Assembly: GCA_001931875.2 (NCBI GenBank)
Contig: MSJH02000700.1
Coordinates: 1-21,186, forward strand
Source: Byssochlamys sp. IMV 00236
Taxonomy: Eukaryota > Ascomycota > Eurotiomycetes > Eurotiales > Thermoascaceae
DNA: 21,186 bases
Direction: 5' to 3'
Below the pieces are notes generated by a model. That model saw only the letters and a list, made by a program, of their open reading frames with translations. It ran no database searches and was not told where the DNA came from. Below are positions 9,430-19,882 of the stretch, in pieces. The translations under genes were made by a program, and so were the position numbers. How positions within the stretch are numbered: the stretch's first letter is position 1; each line of letters starts with the position of its first letter.

Positions 9430-12400
9430 ATGAGTGCTAAAGACTACTCATATTCACAGCGTCCGACGTTAAGACGAATCATATGGATATCCTATGCTAG
9501 ATTGATTACTTTTTTTATACCTGATATCTTATTACATTATATAGCCGGCTTACATACTTCTGGTACATAAAGATATACTTTGTAACAAACAATAAAATAC
9601 ATATACATTCTATATAGGATCAAGAATCGCATGGCGAGAAAAGATGGCATTACTTTCATTATTTTTATTTTCAGCAACTTGTCTATGCTTTTGGTTAGAA
9701 TACGTCTCGAGTCTTTTTTGTAACCCAATCAAGTACTATTATTACCGTGATGTCCTTGCCAACAATTCAAAACTTTCAGTCATTCATGGTACCGCTGTAG
9801 ACTGGTCAGGTTATTCCTCAGACGCAGCCAATTTTATAAAAGAGCATCCTCATCAGGATCTATCTTACAACTTTCCAAGATTCTTACATCTCAACCAATC
9901 CAATATTGATTACAATGAACCTATACTCAACAATTGCATCTATTCTTTAAACATGACAGACAAAGCCGACGCCTGGCTCAAGTATTATCTCACAAAGCAT
10001 CCTGGATATGATTATCAGGATGACACCCTATTGCACTGCCCTATTCCCGGTAAGCTCAATATGACGGGCGCACCTTGTTTTGATGGAACAAGTGCAATGG
10101 ATGGATACAGAATAAAAGGGGGTAAAGTAGTTGAGAATGAACACTTGCATGTACTGATGACTCCCAAAATAGATGTTCTCTATGATCCATTTAGTGTAAA
10201 AAAGTATTACTCTGCTTTGCCTTCAACCAACAATATGACAAGACAGGCGTTTGTTATTTTGGATGGAACAGTACTTGATGTCACGGCATATCTGCTAGGA
10301 GCAACTGATACTGTCATCGTTGCACCACATTACACATCTCGGTCATTTGCAACCGATCGCACCTTTCTTCCAACTGATCTATCGCTTTACTTGTATACAC
10401 ATCTTGGCACAGACATATCAGACTTTTTCGATTCAGATGGCGCCGTAGGCTATGATGTATACCGTCAGTGCCTCATCTATCTCTTTCAAACAGGCGTTTC
10501 GCACATATCTGCGGGGTGTGCTCGAAGCAACCCTGCGATGTGGGCTACCTTGGGTATAGGATTAATCTATTTCTTTTTTAAAATCAACTTGGGCCAATTC
10601 ATTCGTATACCCTTCATTCAAAGAATCATATCTTCATCAGCTCCAGAATACTCTTCATCACTCATTTCTCAATCCCAAGGCTGGCCCTATACTCTCCTGA
10701 TGGTACCCTGTTTTGCAGAATCGTCAGACACTTTGAAGCAAACGCTAGATGCATTGGCAAGGTCAAGTTATGATGATGCAAAAAAGCTTCTCTTGTTCGT
10801 TTGTGATGGTGTTGCTGTCAATGACAAGGCTAAAAAGGAGACATATAAATTATTACTCGAGTCACTTGGTTACAGCAGCTTTATCGAGGAACCTATTCCA
10901 CGAGCCTATATCTCGCTGGGTCAAGGCAAACGGCGCATCAATTATGCCAAGGTTTATTCTGGGTACTATGAGACAGGGCGTAATCGAGTGCCTTACTTGG
11001 TTATTGTCAAGATTGGTAATCCAAAGGAGCGACTAGCATCACATCCTGCGCCTCCTGGCAACCGAGGCAAACGAGACTCGCTAGTGATGATTTTTGGTTT
11101 TTTGGAAAGATGCATGAATTTATCTAATAATTTGATCACTCCATTGGATTATGAAATATTCAATCAATGCTATAATGTGTTAGGTATAGATCCTCGCTAT
11201 TTCAAATACCTTATGATGACGGATGCTGATGTTCAAGTTCAAAGTGATGTTGTCCATAAGCTTGTCTTGCGCCTAGAGCACGATTGTAAAATGCTTGCTG
11301 TCAGTGGTCATGTCAGGCCGGCCAATCCAGAAGAAAATCTTATTACCATGATGCAGATCTTTGCTGTCTACATGGATTTTTTTTCTGGCCTCGCTTACGA
11401 AGCATGCTTTCGTAGTGTCAAGACAATCAATGGTGGTCTCGTCATGTTTAAAATATGGTCCGAGAAGGAGCCTTTAAGAAGACAGCGAAAGAATTCAGAG
11501 CAAGAGGAAACGGCAAATAAGTGGCCTAAAATAAGCGACGAAATCATCATTACAAACCCATTTGCTGACAGTAACATGGTAGATGACTCAGCCAGTACTG
11601 CAACAATCAGTAGTGCTGTTTATAACAGATCAGTCATCAGAGCCAGCAGGGCAACAATAGCAAGTAAATTACGGCCAGACTCACGCTTGAACCTGTCTCC
11701 CAGCATGAACGTCCAAGCATGCTGCGTGCATCCAACAGTTCTACGAGGCATATGTACACCACAGCCCAACACGATGCACATGCAAAATGTATTGCTACTA
11801 GGTGAAGAAAGATATCTATCTATTGTCTTGCTGGTATCGCATCCAGACCACCGACTTGGATTTGCTCCAGATGCTGAAGGATACGCCACGCTGGCCAACA
11901 ACTTCTTTGCCTTACAGGCACTACAAACACGGCATATTCGTGCAGCTTTCCATATCCGACTTGAAATGCTTCGTGTCTCATGGCGATTGGGATTCTCATA
12001 TTGGATACTATCTTGCTTTGAAATTGTCGATACCATGTTTTCGATACCCACCACTGTCTATGTCTATATCATTTTTGTAAGATCAGTTAAGGGCGTGGGT
12101 ATGTCCAACAGACTGTTTGCATGTGCCTTTGGTGGATTACTTGTACTGCATGTCTTGATCTTCTTTGTCAGTCGTCGAAAATACATCATATGGTTTGCCC
12201 TCTACTGTGTGCTCTCAGTTCCTCTATTTTCAATTTGGTTTCCAGTATTAGCTCTGTGGCAAAGTGACTACGCTGGTCGTTGGTACGATGTCTGGCCAGT
12301 TGCAACCTTACGGCATCACTCAGCCCGTAGACATGGAATTTTAGAAGATGAAAGTGCTCATGATCAAACAACGGGAAGAGAAGAAGACACCAAAGATGAC

Positions 12401-13282
12401 GCAAATGAACTAGCGAGGTTAACTTTAAGTCAATTTGACGCGATTGAAATGGAAAGACAGCGCCAAGCAGCCGAGGCAGCCCTGGACTCGAACTTTGAAG
12501 AGTTCTCAGCTAGCACCCAGCACCCGTATAAAAGTGGAACTAGCCATGCTCCAGATTCACCCACTGCTATCTATTCCCCTCCAACAGCTCAGATCTGGGA
12601 CGGGTTACGGTCCACTCGTATAGCATATCAACATACAGCCACATCCAGTAGCCTTCAACGGCCCAACAGGCAGCCAACTCTAGATACCACTCACTCACGG
12701 ATAGACAAGAATAGTACGACTACGAGTAATCCATTTGATGACGACTACTCGACTGTAGAATATAAGAAGCCTGTAGACGCAAATCATCGTCGTTGGTTTA
12801 ACTATTCCCATTCATCAGTTGAAAGCTCCAAACAAGAAGATCATTGGACACGAGAAGAGGCGAATGAAGCAGATGGAACAAATGAATTAGTATTAGAGGA
12901 TGATTGCTCACTCGATGATCGTGGATCCACACTTTCAATCATATCAGATACCTTTTCAATCATGCCTGACCAGGGCGCAATAACTCAACGACAGCCAACT
13001 CATCGATTCGACCCTTCTGTTGCCTATACCCCACAAACTCATCTGCCTGAAGAAGGTCGAGTAAGAGCGATACATACAAATCTGAATCAGATGGCATCAT
13101 TGGATGGTACTCGTCATATGAACCTTATTTATCGACAGCAATCAAGGCCACAAAAAGAAAATATGATACACAAGATAGGTGATGATAAGCCATCCTTTCA
13201 CTCCTTCAATCATCGAACTGAGCAAGCCTCCAATCGATCGACCGAAGCAACAAGCGGAACAGAGTCTTTTATACAGAAATAA
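9430..13282 (+). CDS. Divergent chitin-synthase-like protein (class IV/V-type fold, altered active site)
   Basis: Chitin synthases polymerise UDP-GlcNAc into wall chitin at the plasma membrane. Two exons (9430-9562, 9618-13282; 55-nt intron) give 1265 aa. The upstream exon restores the family's first membrane segment, and the junction reads SGSRIAWREK, matching the AWREK block of class IV enzymes; the ATG at 9644 is internal. In order: two N-terminal helices (~17-42, ~54-79), two degenerate cytochrome-b5-like segments (VIHGTAVD, ILDGTVLD), a helix at ~352-374, the GT2 domain with VCDGV, GQGKRRINYAKVYSG, GNRGKRDS (525-532) and TDADVQ (D580-D582), three to four C-terminal helices (~835-960) and a ~300-residue acidic, disordered tail. 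Departures: GEER (773-776) replaces GEDR, and LQTRH (813-817) stands where QRRRW is expected. About 115 residues separate the MFKIW and GEER blocks, against about 45-60 normally. It may be a diverged subclass or a non-catalytic partner. Confidence 0.9.
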
Positions 13283-13383
13283 TAATATAAAACAAAGCAT
13301 CACTCTTTTTATCACTTTTTAAAAGTTGAAGATGGATCGGAGTCCATGATTTTTCTGTTTCTTTTTCTGTAAACAAACAAATA

Positions 13384-14008
13384 ATGACATTTGTCGTGCT
13401 TATCTTGGCTTATGCCATACTTGCTTCTCTTTTCTATGTAGAATACCACTATAAAGCACGAACTACAACGACACTACAGACTGCAGGTGACGACAGAGGC
13501 ACGACTCGACTTTTACTTCTTTCCTACCTGATTGCAATCACCACTCCGCTCGTCTGCCTGCTTTTGTTGGATACAACAACAGCCATGTCTGATTATGTCA
13601 AATGGACAGGCCTTGGTATTATGTTCTCTGCCATCTTTTTCTTGCGCTGGGCAACGACAGTCAACCCATTTTATCTTCCTTCGTTATCGACCACAGACGA
13701 TCAGTTCATTTGTACAGACGGTCCATACAAACTCATTCGACATCCTGGCTATTGTGCATTTATAGTCGCATGGTTTGGATTTGGATTAACGACTGGCAGC
13801 TGGATTGCTTTCTTTATCATCTTTTTACTCCTTAGTGTTGTATATTTACTTCGAATTCAGGCAGAGGAGCAAATGATGCTCGATCGTTTTGGTGTAGATT
13901 ATCAGCAATACATGAATGAAACTTATAGGTAATAATAATGAACAAAAGCATTGCATATAGCTATATTTACCCTATGAACATTCTAGAATTATACCTTATG
14001 TTTATTAA
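13384..14008 (+). CDS. Isoprenylcysteine carboxyl methyltransferase-family membrane protein
   Basis: Two exons (13384-13928, 13987-14008; 58-nt intron) give 188 aa. Unspliced, the protein would stop at TYR; splicing adds IIPYVY, completing the RxIP ending typical of this family, so the tiny last exon is well supported. Four to five hydrophobic helices are visible. The cofactor-binding signature is GPYKLIRHPGY (113-123) followed by AEEQMMLDRFG and DYQQYMNETYR. The family (ICMT and related phospholipid/small-molecule methyltransferases) uses S-adenosylmethionine in membranes such as the ER. At 188 aa it is shorter than Ste14-type enzymes (about 240 aa), so the substrate (prenylated protein or another membrane lipid) is not determined. 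It starts about 100 bp after the chitin-synthase-like gene on the same strand; the closeness reflects genome compactness, not evidence of an operon. Confidence 0.85.
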
Positions 14009-14024
14009 ACAAGTTCTTTAAGTC

Positions 14025-14030
14025 AATAAA
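14025..14030 (+). terminator. Candidate poly(A) signal of the methyltransferase-family gene
   Basis: AATAAA occurs 17 nt after the TAA at 14006-14008, the expected position for a short 3' UTR. It also indirectly supports the two-exon end of this gene. Confidence 0.5.
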
Positions 14031-15594
14031 AATAGTCATACATCTCCATCTATTTTTTATCTCATTCAAATGTCCTTCTTTTATATCAGTCATTACGTAC
14101 TATTGCAGGTAGTAGTGATCCTGATGCCATTATTGAATAAAAAGCAGCTTATGTATATATCTGCATCTATGGCATATTCTCAAACATAAACAGTATACAG
14201 ATCAAATGCTATTGTTTGGTAGTCAAATGAGAAGAAATATTTATCTCATGTGGTAAATGCTTTATTCCTGGTAAAGACATGGTTTTTTCTGTCAACACGT
14301 TTGTAGACTAGTGCAATAGAATGTAATGATCGTACAATTCTCTAGCTACAATGATGTTATCTTCATCCAAAAACAAGAAAGAGTTAGAAACGGGACTATG
14401 ATGAATCATTTGTCATATTGACGCGTTGAACAGATATACGAAAACTCGGGATTTCGTTCCTGATGTCATGCCGACTACGAATTATTCGCACACTGACGGA
14501 TGATAATTTCTGTTTAAACGTAGATGAACTAATTGACTATGCTCCATTATGTACTGCATCGTATACATACCTCAATTTTCATTCTTTCACATCATCGTTT
14601 TAATTAGAGTACTTTGCTGATCTGATCGTCACCTTTATTTTCCTTCTTTTAGTAAGCTGACGAATATTCTGTACTACGAGAAAATCAGTCCCTTTTTTTT
14701 GGAGTAAAACCAGGAATAAAAGGTACGAGCGTAAAGTACTGGAAAAGATGGAAAATGATATATAAGAAAGGATTAAATGTTCTACTCAGCATGACGTACA
14801 AGAAAACAGCCTGATTAATGTGTATTACAAGATGGTACATTCGAAATAGTTGATCTAAATACTTCTGCACAGATCCTGACCTACGAGCGGAAATAGCTGG
14901 GATATCAAAGTAAATGTGGGGAAATTCTACATTACATAATATGTGTAAAACATGATTACAAAGATTGAAGTCGATTATAAGTGAATTATTAGTGTGAAAG
15001 AGGAAAGAAAGGCTTGGGCTGACTTTGATCTTTTGTTAAATCACAAAGTAATCTGCATCAAACCTTTTTTTACAAAGTATCTTCTGATCCCAAAGTGTGC
15101 CATATGGCCGTGGGGATCCAGTAGCACGATCCACTGGTATTTTCTGACTGGATGACTTGCTGGAATTATTTACTTCAGTTCTATTCCAGCTTTTTCTATA
15201 TGCACATATCGACCGAACTCTCGGGGGGAGAACTTTTACCACTGGTTGCTAATGTCCAGACAATCAAATTTTTCATTTATTATACTCTTGTTCTTCTCGA
15301 TTCATTATAACAAATACGCCAGACTGCATTTACTCAGCTGCTCACTGCATTTTTATTGTGTGTCTCATCGGATCAACGCTGTCATATATTTTTACATAAG
15401 CTTTACTTTTATGGTAAGAATAGTCAGATGAGGGAATCAAAACAGATGAGTATTTTGGGAAAGGAAGAGGAAGAAAACACCAGCCTGGTATGAACAGTTT
15501 CCAGCCATCCCGTATAATGAAACTCAATAAAGGAAAAAACTGGAATGAAAGCTTGTGTTCTGCATTATTTCATTGATGAGAACTATGCAGAGAC
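14031..15594. other. Long intergenic region, no recognised gene
   Basis: About 1.5 kb without a supported gene. Minus-strand frames of 61-68 codons (for example 15036-15242) have no recognised domain. Two GTGGGG sites (14916-14921 and 15110-15115) fit the loose SYGGRG consensus of CreA/Cre1 carbon-catabolite repressors and lie 525-725 bp upstream of the beta-glucosidase; a match this short is expected by chance at some frequency, so this is only suggestive. No tRNA or other RNA gene was recognised by eye. Confidence 0.5.
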
Positions 15595-15601
15595 TATAAA
15601 A
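15595..15601 (+). promoter_or_regulatory. TATA box of the beta-glucosidase gene
   Basis: TATAAAA lies 40 nt before the start ATG at 15641, implying a very short 5' leader. The ATG overlapping its end (15601) opens only an 8-codon frame and probably lies upstream of the transcription start. Confidence 0.6.
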
Positions 15602-15640
15602 TGAAGCACCTCTTTTCCGAAATCTGATTCAAATCAGAAT

Positions 15641-18050
15641 ATGCATATTCCTTCTCTTTCTGCTGTTGCTATCACAGCACTACTGACCGTATCTACCTTG
15701 GCAAAGCCAACTGAACCCAAGATCAACCTTCGTTCTTGGGATGAAGCCTATACGATGGCAAAGACCTTGGTTAGTAAGATGTCTCTTGAACAAAAGGTCA
15801 ATATTACTACTGGTGTTGGTTGGCAAAATGGCCCCTGTGTTGGTAATACTTATGCCATCAGCAATCCTGATTTCCCCTCTCTTTGCTTACAAGATGCTCC
15901 TCTCGGTATTCGATTTGCCTATAACGTAACCTCTGGTGTTTCTGGCATCAACGCTGCTGCTTCATTTGATAGAAAGGCCATCCGTGATCGTGGTGTCTAT
16001 ATGGGTCAAGAATTTCGTGGAAAGGGTATTCACGTCCAATTAGGTCCCGCAATGAACTTTATGAGATCTCCCGAAGGTGGTCGTGGCTGGGAATCTGGCG
16101 GAGAAGATCCATTCTTGACAGGTGTCCTCGCTGAGGAAACTGTCTCGGGTATCCAAAGTCAAGGCGTCATTGCTACTGCCAAGCATTATATCTTGAACGA
16201 TCAAGAACTTAATAGACATACTGGATCATCTGATGTCGATGACAGAACTTTGCATGAAATATATCTTTGGCCCTTTGCCCGTGCTATTGAAGCTGGTGTT
16301 GCCTCCATCATGTGTAGTTACAACCAAGCCAATGGAACCTTTGCTTGTGAAAATGACTATCTCTTGAACACTGTCTTGAAGGGCGAACTTGGATTCAAGG
16401 GCTTTGTGCAATCAGATTGGTCAGCCACTATGTCTACTGTTAATTCGGCAAATCATGGCCTAGATATGACTATGCCTGGTAATACTAGTTTGAATCACTT
16501 TAACCCGTCTTATTCAACTTTTTTATTCTAGGTGATGTCACTATGGGTTCTAACGACTCTTACTTTGGTAAAAACTTGACAGATGCCGTTCATGCCAAGA
16601 AAGTATCAGAGTCTCGTGTGACTGATATGGCCACTCGTATCGTCGCTGCTTGGTATAAACTTGGACAAGATAAAAACTTCCCCAAGACTACACTTGACTC
16701 TTTCCATCTTGAAAAAGCACCCTATGTTAACGTTCAGTCCGATCATTACAAACTGGTCCGCTCAATGGGTGCAGCCTCTACCGTACTTTTGAAGAATAAT
16801 GGAATCTTACCATTAAACAAGTCTGTCAAAAAGGTTGCCTTTGTAGGAAGCGATGCTGCAGTCAACCCAGAGTAAGTTGATACTGAATGCGTTCTCATAA
16901 AGTATTAACATTATTATTTTTTAGTGGTATTAATGCATGTGATGATCATGGTTGTGACAAAGGTACCCTTGCTCAAGGCTGGGGATCCGGTACTGCTTTC
17001 TTCCCATACCTCGTTGATGTAAGTTTTGCAGCTTGGTTATTTCTCTAGTCATCAAATTAAACTCTATTTATAGCCCATCACTGGTCTTACAAGCGCTTTG
17101 GGCAAAGGTGTCAAGTATACAAAGTCTTTAGATGACTGGAACCTTGACGCTGCTGCTGATGCTGCCAAGGATGCTGATGTTGCTTTTGTATTTTCGAATG
17201 CTAACTCAGGAGAAGAATATATTGTTGTGGATGGCAATGTTGGTGACCGTAACAATCTCAGCTTATGGAACAACGGAGATAACTTGGTAAGCTTTTCTTT
17301 TATGCTATTAGCTGAACCGTTTGTTTAACGCCCTGCCTTTTTTTTTTTTTTTCAAAGATCAAAGCTGTTGCTGATGCAAACAAGAATACTGTCGTCGTCA
17401 TTCACTCTGTAGGCCCTGTTTTGATGCCCTGGATTGACCATCCCAACATCAAGGCTGTTGTTTGGCCTGGTCTTCCCGGACAAGAATCCGGTAATTCTCT
17501 TGCTGACATTGTCACTGGCAAGGTCAATCCTTCTGGTCGTCTTCCATATACCATTGCCAAGAAAGCCTCTGACTATCCTCTCAAGCCAGACCCTGCTCAT
17601 AATGTTGTTTACAAAGAAAAGCTTTTGATGGGATACAAATGGTTCGATGCTAACAATGTCACCCCTCTCTTCCCATTCGGCCATGGCTTGTCATACACCA
17701 ACTTTACTTATAGCGGCCTCAAAGTAAAGGCAAAGGGATCTGGTAAATCAAGCAAGGTGACTGCTACAGTAACCATCAAAAATACGGGTCACCTTGATGG
17801 TGCTGAAATTCCTCAACTTTATCTCAGTTTCCCTGAAAGCGCAAATGAACCTCCCAAGCTCCTCCGTGGCTTCGAGAAGGTGTTTATCAAGTCTGGCAAG
17901 AAGGAAAAGGTCGAATTTGATTTGACATCAACTGAATTGAGTATCTGGGATACTGATTCTAAGGCCTGGGTTGTTCCTTCTGGCAAGTTTACTGTTCATG
18001 TTGGCGCATCAAGTCGCGATATCAGACAGTCTGCAGATTTTATCTTATAA
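15641..18050 (+). CDS. Secreted GH3 beta-glucosidase
   Basis: Hydrolyses terminal beta-D-glucosyl residues, for example releasing glucose from cellobiose outside the cell. Five exons (15641-16478, 16532-16871, 16925-17018, 17074-17286, 17358-18050) give 725 aa; introns are 53-71 nt. A signal peptide covers about the first 21 residues. The GH3 N-terminal barrel shows [10 protein letters not shown], the substrate-binding KHYILNDQE and the nucleophile in QSDWSA (D259). The second domain holds [14 protein letters not shown] then GDRNNLSLW, where the acid/base glutamate is expected, and the C-terminal fibronectin-III-like domain holds IPQLYLSFP and LLRGFEKV. Length and order match fungal extracellular GH3 enzymes, and all key residues are present. 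Potential N-glycosylation sites (NIT, NVT, NGT) agree with secretion. Expression is probably carbon-regulated, from general knowledge only. Confidence 0.95.
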
Positions 18051-18070
18051 TACTGTAATTTTAACTTTTA

Positions 18071-18090
18071 AATAAAGAGCTTTAAATAAA
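18071..18090 (+). terminator. Candidate poly(A) signals of the beta-glucosidase gene
   Basis: Two AATAAA hexamers (18071-18076 and 18085-18090) lie 20-40 nt after the stop codon, consistent with a short 3' UTR ending before the repeat array. Confidence 0.55.
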
Positions 18091-18160
18091 AAAGAAACAC
18101 ATTCCATATTTGCATATCCATCCTCAAATAGATCACTGAGTACACTCTTTCCGGAAAGTA

Positions 18161-18292
18161 AATTCGCCTGGGTAGAGAACAAAATTCGGGTTGCACGAAA
18201 AGTAAATTCGTTATGGTGGAAAATCAATTCGCCTGATGGGAAGAACAAAATTCGTGTTGTATAAAATATGAATTCGCCATGACTGACAAATC
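18161..18292. repeat. Phased array of six AATTCG units at about 22-bp spacing
   Basis: AATTCG begins at 18161, 18183, 18205, 18226, 18249 and 18271, so the steps are 22, 22, 21, 23 and 22 bp. The sequence between is also related: units 1 and 4 both continue GCCTG and end AGAACAA, units 2 and 5 share a GTTG segment, and units 3 and 6 share an ATG segment and end AAATC. The array is therefore two diverged copies of a ~66-bp block, each made of three 22-bp units. It ends about 125 bp before the first ATG of the transposase frame. Spacing of about two helical turns would place every hexamer on one DNA face, as expected for protein-binding iterons. Role not shown. Confidence 0.8.
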
Positions 18293-18417
18293 ATTTGTCC
18301 TGTTGCTAAGTATATTCTGTTGCACAAGTCTTGACATCTATTGATTATATAAGAGCATATCCAAATGCCTATCTTTTGTTTCGTTTCTTTTTCACATTAC
18401 ACCAGAAATTACAGACA

Positions 18418-19689
18418 ATGAACATTCAATTCTTATTTGAAAATAAAAAAAGGTTCTGTCGTCGATGAGCATGGCAGACCTGAACCAATGAATTATATTG
18501 TTGATGAGGAGCAGTCTCATCTTGAAACGTTGGGCTCTCATACACAATATTTAGCTCAACGACCTCTGGCGATCAAAGAAGAAGAAAAAGAGGCAATGCA
18601 GATGGACAATCAGATAAAGGATAGTAATGATGTTGTAAATGGAACATCAGTGAAGCGAAATTATACACGCTATTCTGATCAGGACAAAGTGAGGTTCTTC
18701 AAGCTGATGTTTGAGAAGTGTCTGAGTGCGGCTGCTGCTGCGACACAGCTTGGGATTCATGTTCGTACGGGGCAAAAATGGACTAAACAGTACGAGAAGG
18801 ATCCTGAGAGTATCTTTGAGAAACACAAAAACACTATTCTTGGATGCATTGATGAGAACCCTTCCATCGTCCTAGATGAATTGATGAAGAGGCTAAAGCA
18901 TATATTCATAGAATTAAAAGTATCAAAAACTACTTTATTTGATTTTGTCAAACAGCATTGCAATCTGTCTCTCAAAAAAAGCTCGGCTTCAAACCCGTAG
19001 ATCGTAATAGCGAAGAAAAGATTCAAGAGCGCTTGGATTGGATACGTAAATGGGAAAAAACTGACATGGATTTTACGAAAAACTGCGTCTTTCTCGACGA
19101 ATCCGCTTTTCATATTAATTTGAAACGTAGTATGGCATGGTCAAAGAGAGATACACCAACAGTGGTTACAGTTCCGAAAACACGAGTAGCAACAACAACA
19201 ACCATTTTAGGCGCGATTTCTGCTGAAGGTTTAATCAAATACAGCCTTAGACTTCCTCAGCCTCCATCCAATAAAAAGAGAAAACGAGGGGATAGCGTTG
19301 AGAATGCGAGTAAAGGAACAGTGACAGGACACTACGTTAGCTTCCTGAAGGCCACAATGGATGAAATGGACCAGTATCCGCACATGAAAGGTCCATTACC
19401 TTGTGATGGACAATGCTCCTATCCTACATCGGAGGACATTGCCAAATACATAGAATCTCGTGGCTACCACTGTGTTTACTTGCCTTCATATTTGCCTGAG
19501 CTCAACCCAATTGAGCAATTCTGGTCAGTGGTCAAAAGTAAAGTGAAACGTAACAAGTTCCTTGAGAAGGAAACGTTGATGACACGGATCAGTGAAGCAT
19601 CTAATAGTTTGCGGCTAAGTGACTTTGAAGGCATTGTTAGCCATTCTTATAAATGCTTGGACAAGTGTCGTAATGGTCAAGCGCTCTGA
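18418..19689 (+). pseudogene. Tc1/mariner-IS630-type DDE transposase, frameshifted
   Basis: The coding sequence lies in pieces. An ATG at 18418 starts a short frame that must shift at an A7 run (18445-18451) to enter the frame running to 19000. That frame carries an acidic leader and a helix-turn-helix (SDQDKVRFFKLMF to RTGQKWTKQYE), which binds the transposon ends in this family. At the A7 run 18974-18980 a -1 shift is needed to reach the last frame, which ends at TGA 19689. That frame contains the first catalytic Asp (VFLDESAF), KRSMAWSKRDTP, and the third acidic site (PELNPIEQFW). The second Asp block is scrambled: from 19393 to 19425 it reads PLPCDGQC, while the +1 frame reads YLVMDNAPI, so a one-base gain and a one-base loss flank it. 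It is almost surely inactive. An in-frame ATG at 18488 is an alternative start. Confidence 0.88.
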
Positions 19690-19700
19690 AGGACGTCCTG

Positions 19701-19737
19701 ACAAAAAAAAAGAAAAAAGAAAAAAGAAAAAAAAAAA
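19701..19737. repeat. A-rich tract interrupted by single G or C
   Basis: Begins 12 nt after the transposase stop and consists of A runs (6-10 bases) separated mostly by single G. It leads directly into the ATTCGCC copy at 19742 and then the minisatellite. Confidence 0.8.
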
Positions 19738-19779
19738 CCGGATTCGCCAGATTCGCAAAAATGGGTGCATCGGATTGGC

Positions 19780-19853
19780 CAAAATGGGATGCACCAGATG
19801 CACCAGATGCATCAAAATGGGGTGCACCAGATGCACCAGATGCACCAAATGGG
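19780..19853. repeat. 33-bp minisatellite built from ATGCACCAG 9-mers
   Basis: Two nearly identical 33-bp units (19780-19812 and 19813-19845) differ at two positions and are followed by a partial third (CAAATGGG). Each unit begins CAAAATGGG and contains tandem 9-bp repeats of the form ATGCACCAG. A diverged relative precedes it at about 19756-19779. It ends 30 bp before the zinc-finger gene's ATG, so it is likely in that gene's promoter or leader. Confidence 0.85.
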
Positions 19854-19882
19854 TTTCTCTCTTTTTTCTCCCATCATTCAAA

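Larger units (their letters stand above)
18161..19853 (+). mobile_element. Decayed Tc1/mariner-IS630-type DNA transposon (approximate limits)
   Basis: The transposase pseudogene is flanked by a repeat array on the left and an A-rich plus minisatellite tract on the right. ATTCGCC occurs in the array (three units) and again at 19742-19748 in the right flank in the same orientation, which may link both flanks to one element. I could not find convincing terminal inverted repeats or a TA target duplication, so the ends are guesses. Confidence 0.45.

Noticed and set aside
9644..9646. ATG at 9644 as the chitin-synthase-like start
   Set aside because: The frame continues upstream to 9618 with AWREK, and an exon at 9430-9562 splices in perfectly.
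14916..15115. Functional CreA/Cre1 sites controlling the beta-glucosidase
   Set aside because: Only two 6-bp matches to a loose consensus, more than 500 bp from the start; mentioned in the intergenic entry but not called as sites.
18100..19880. Terminal inverted repeats for the transposon
   Set aside because: ATTCGCC occurs in both flanks but in the same orientation; I found no convincing inverted match or TA duplication by eye.
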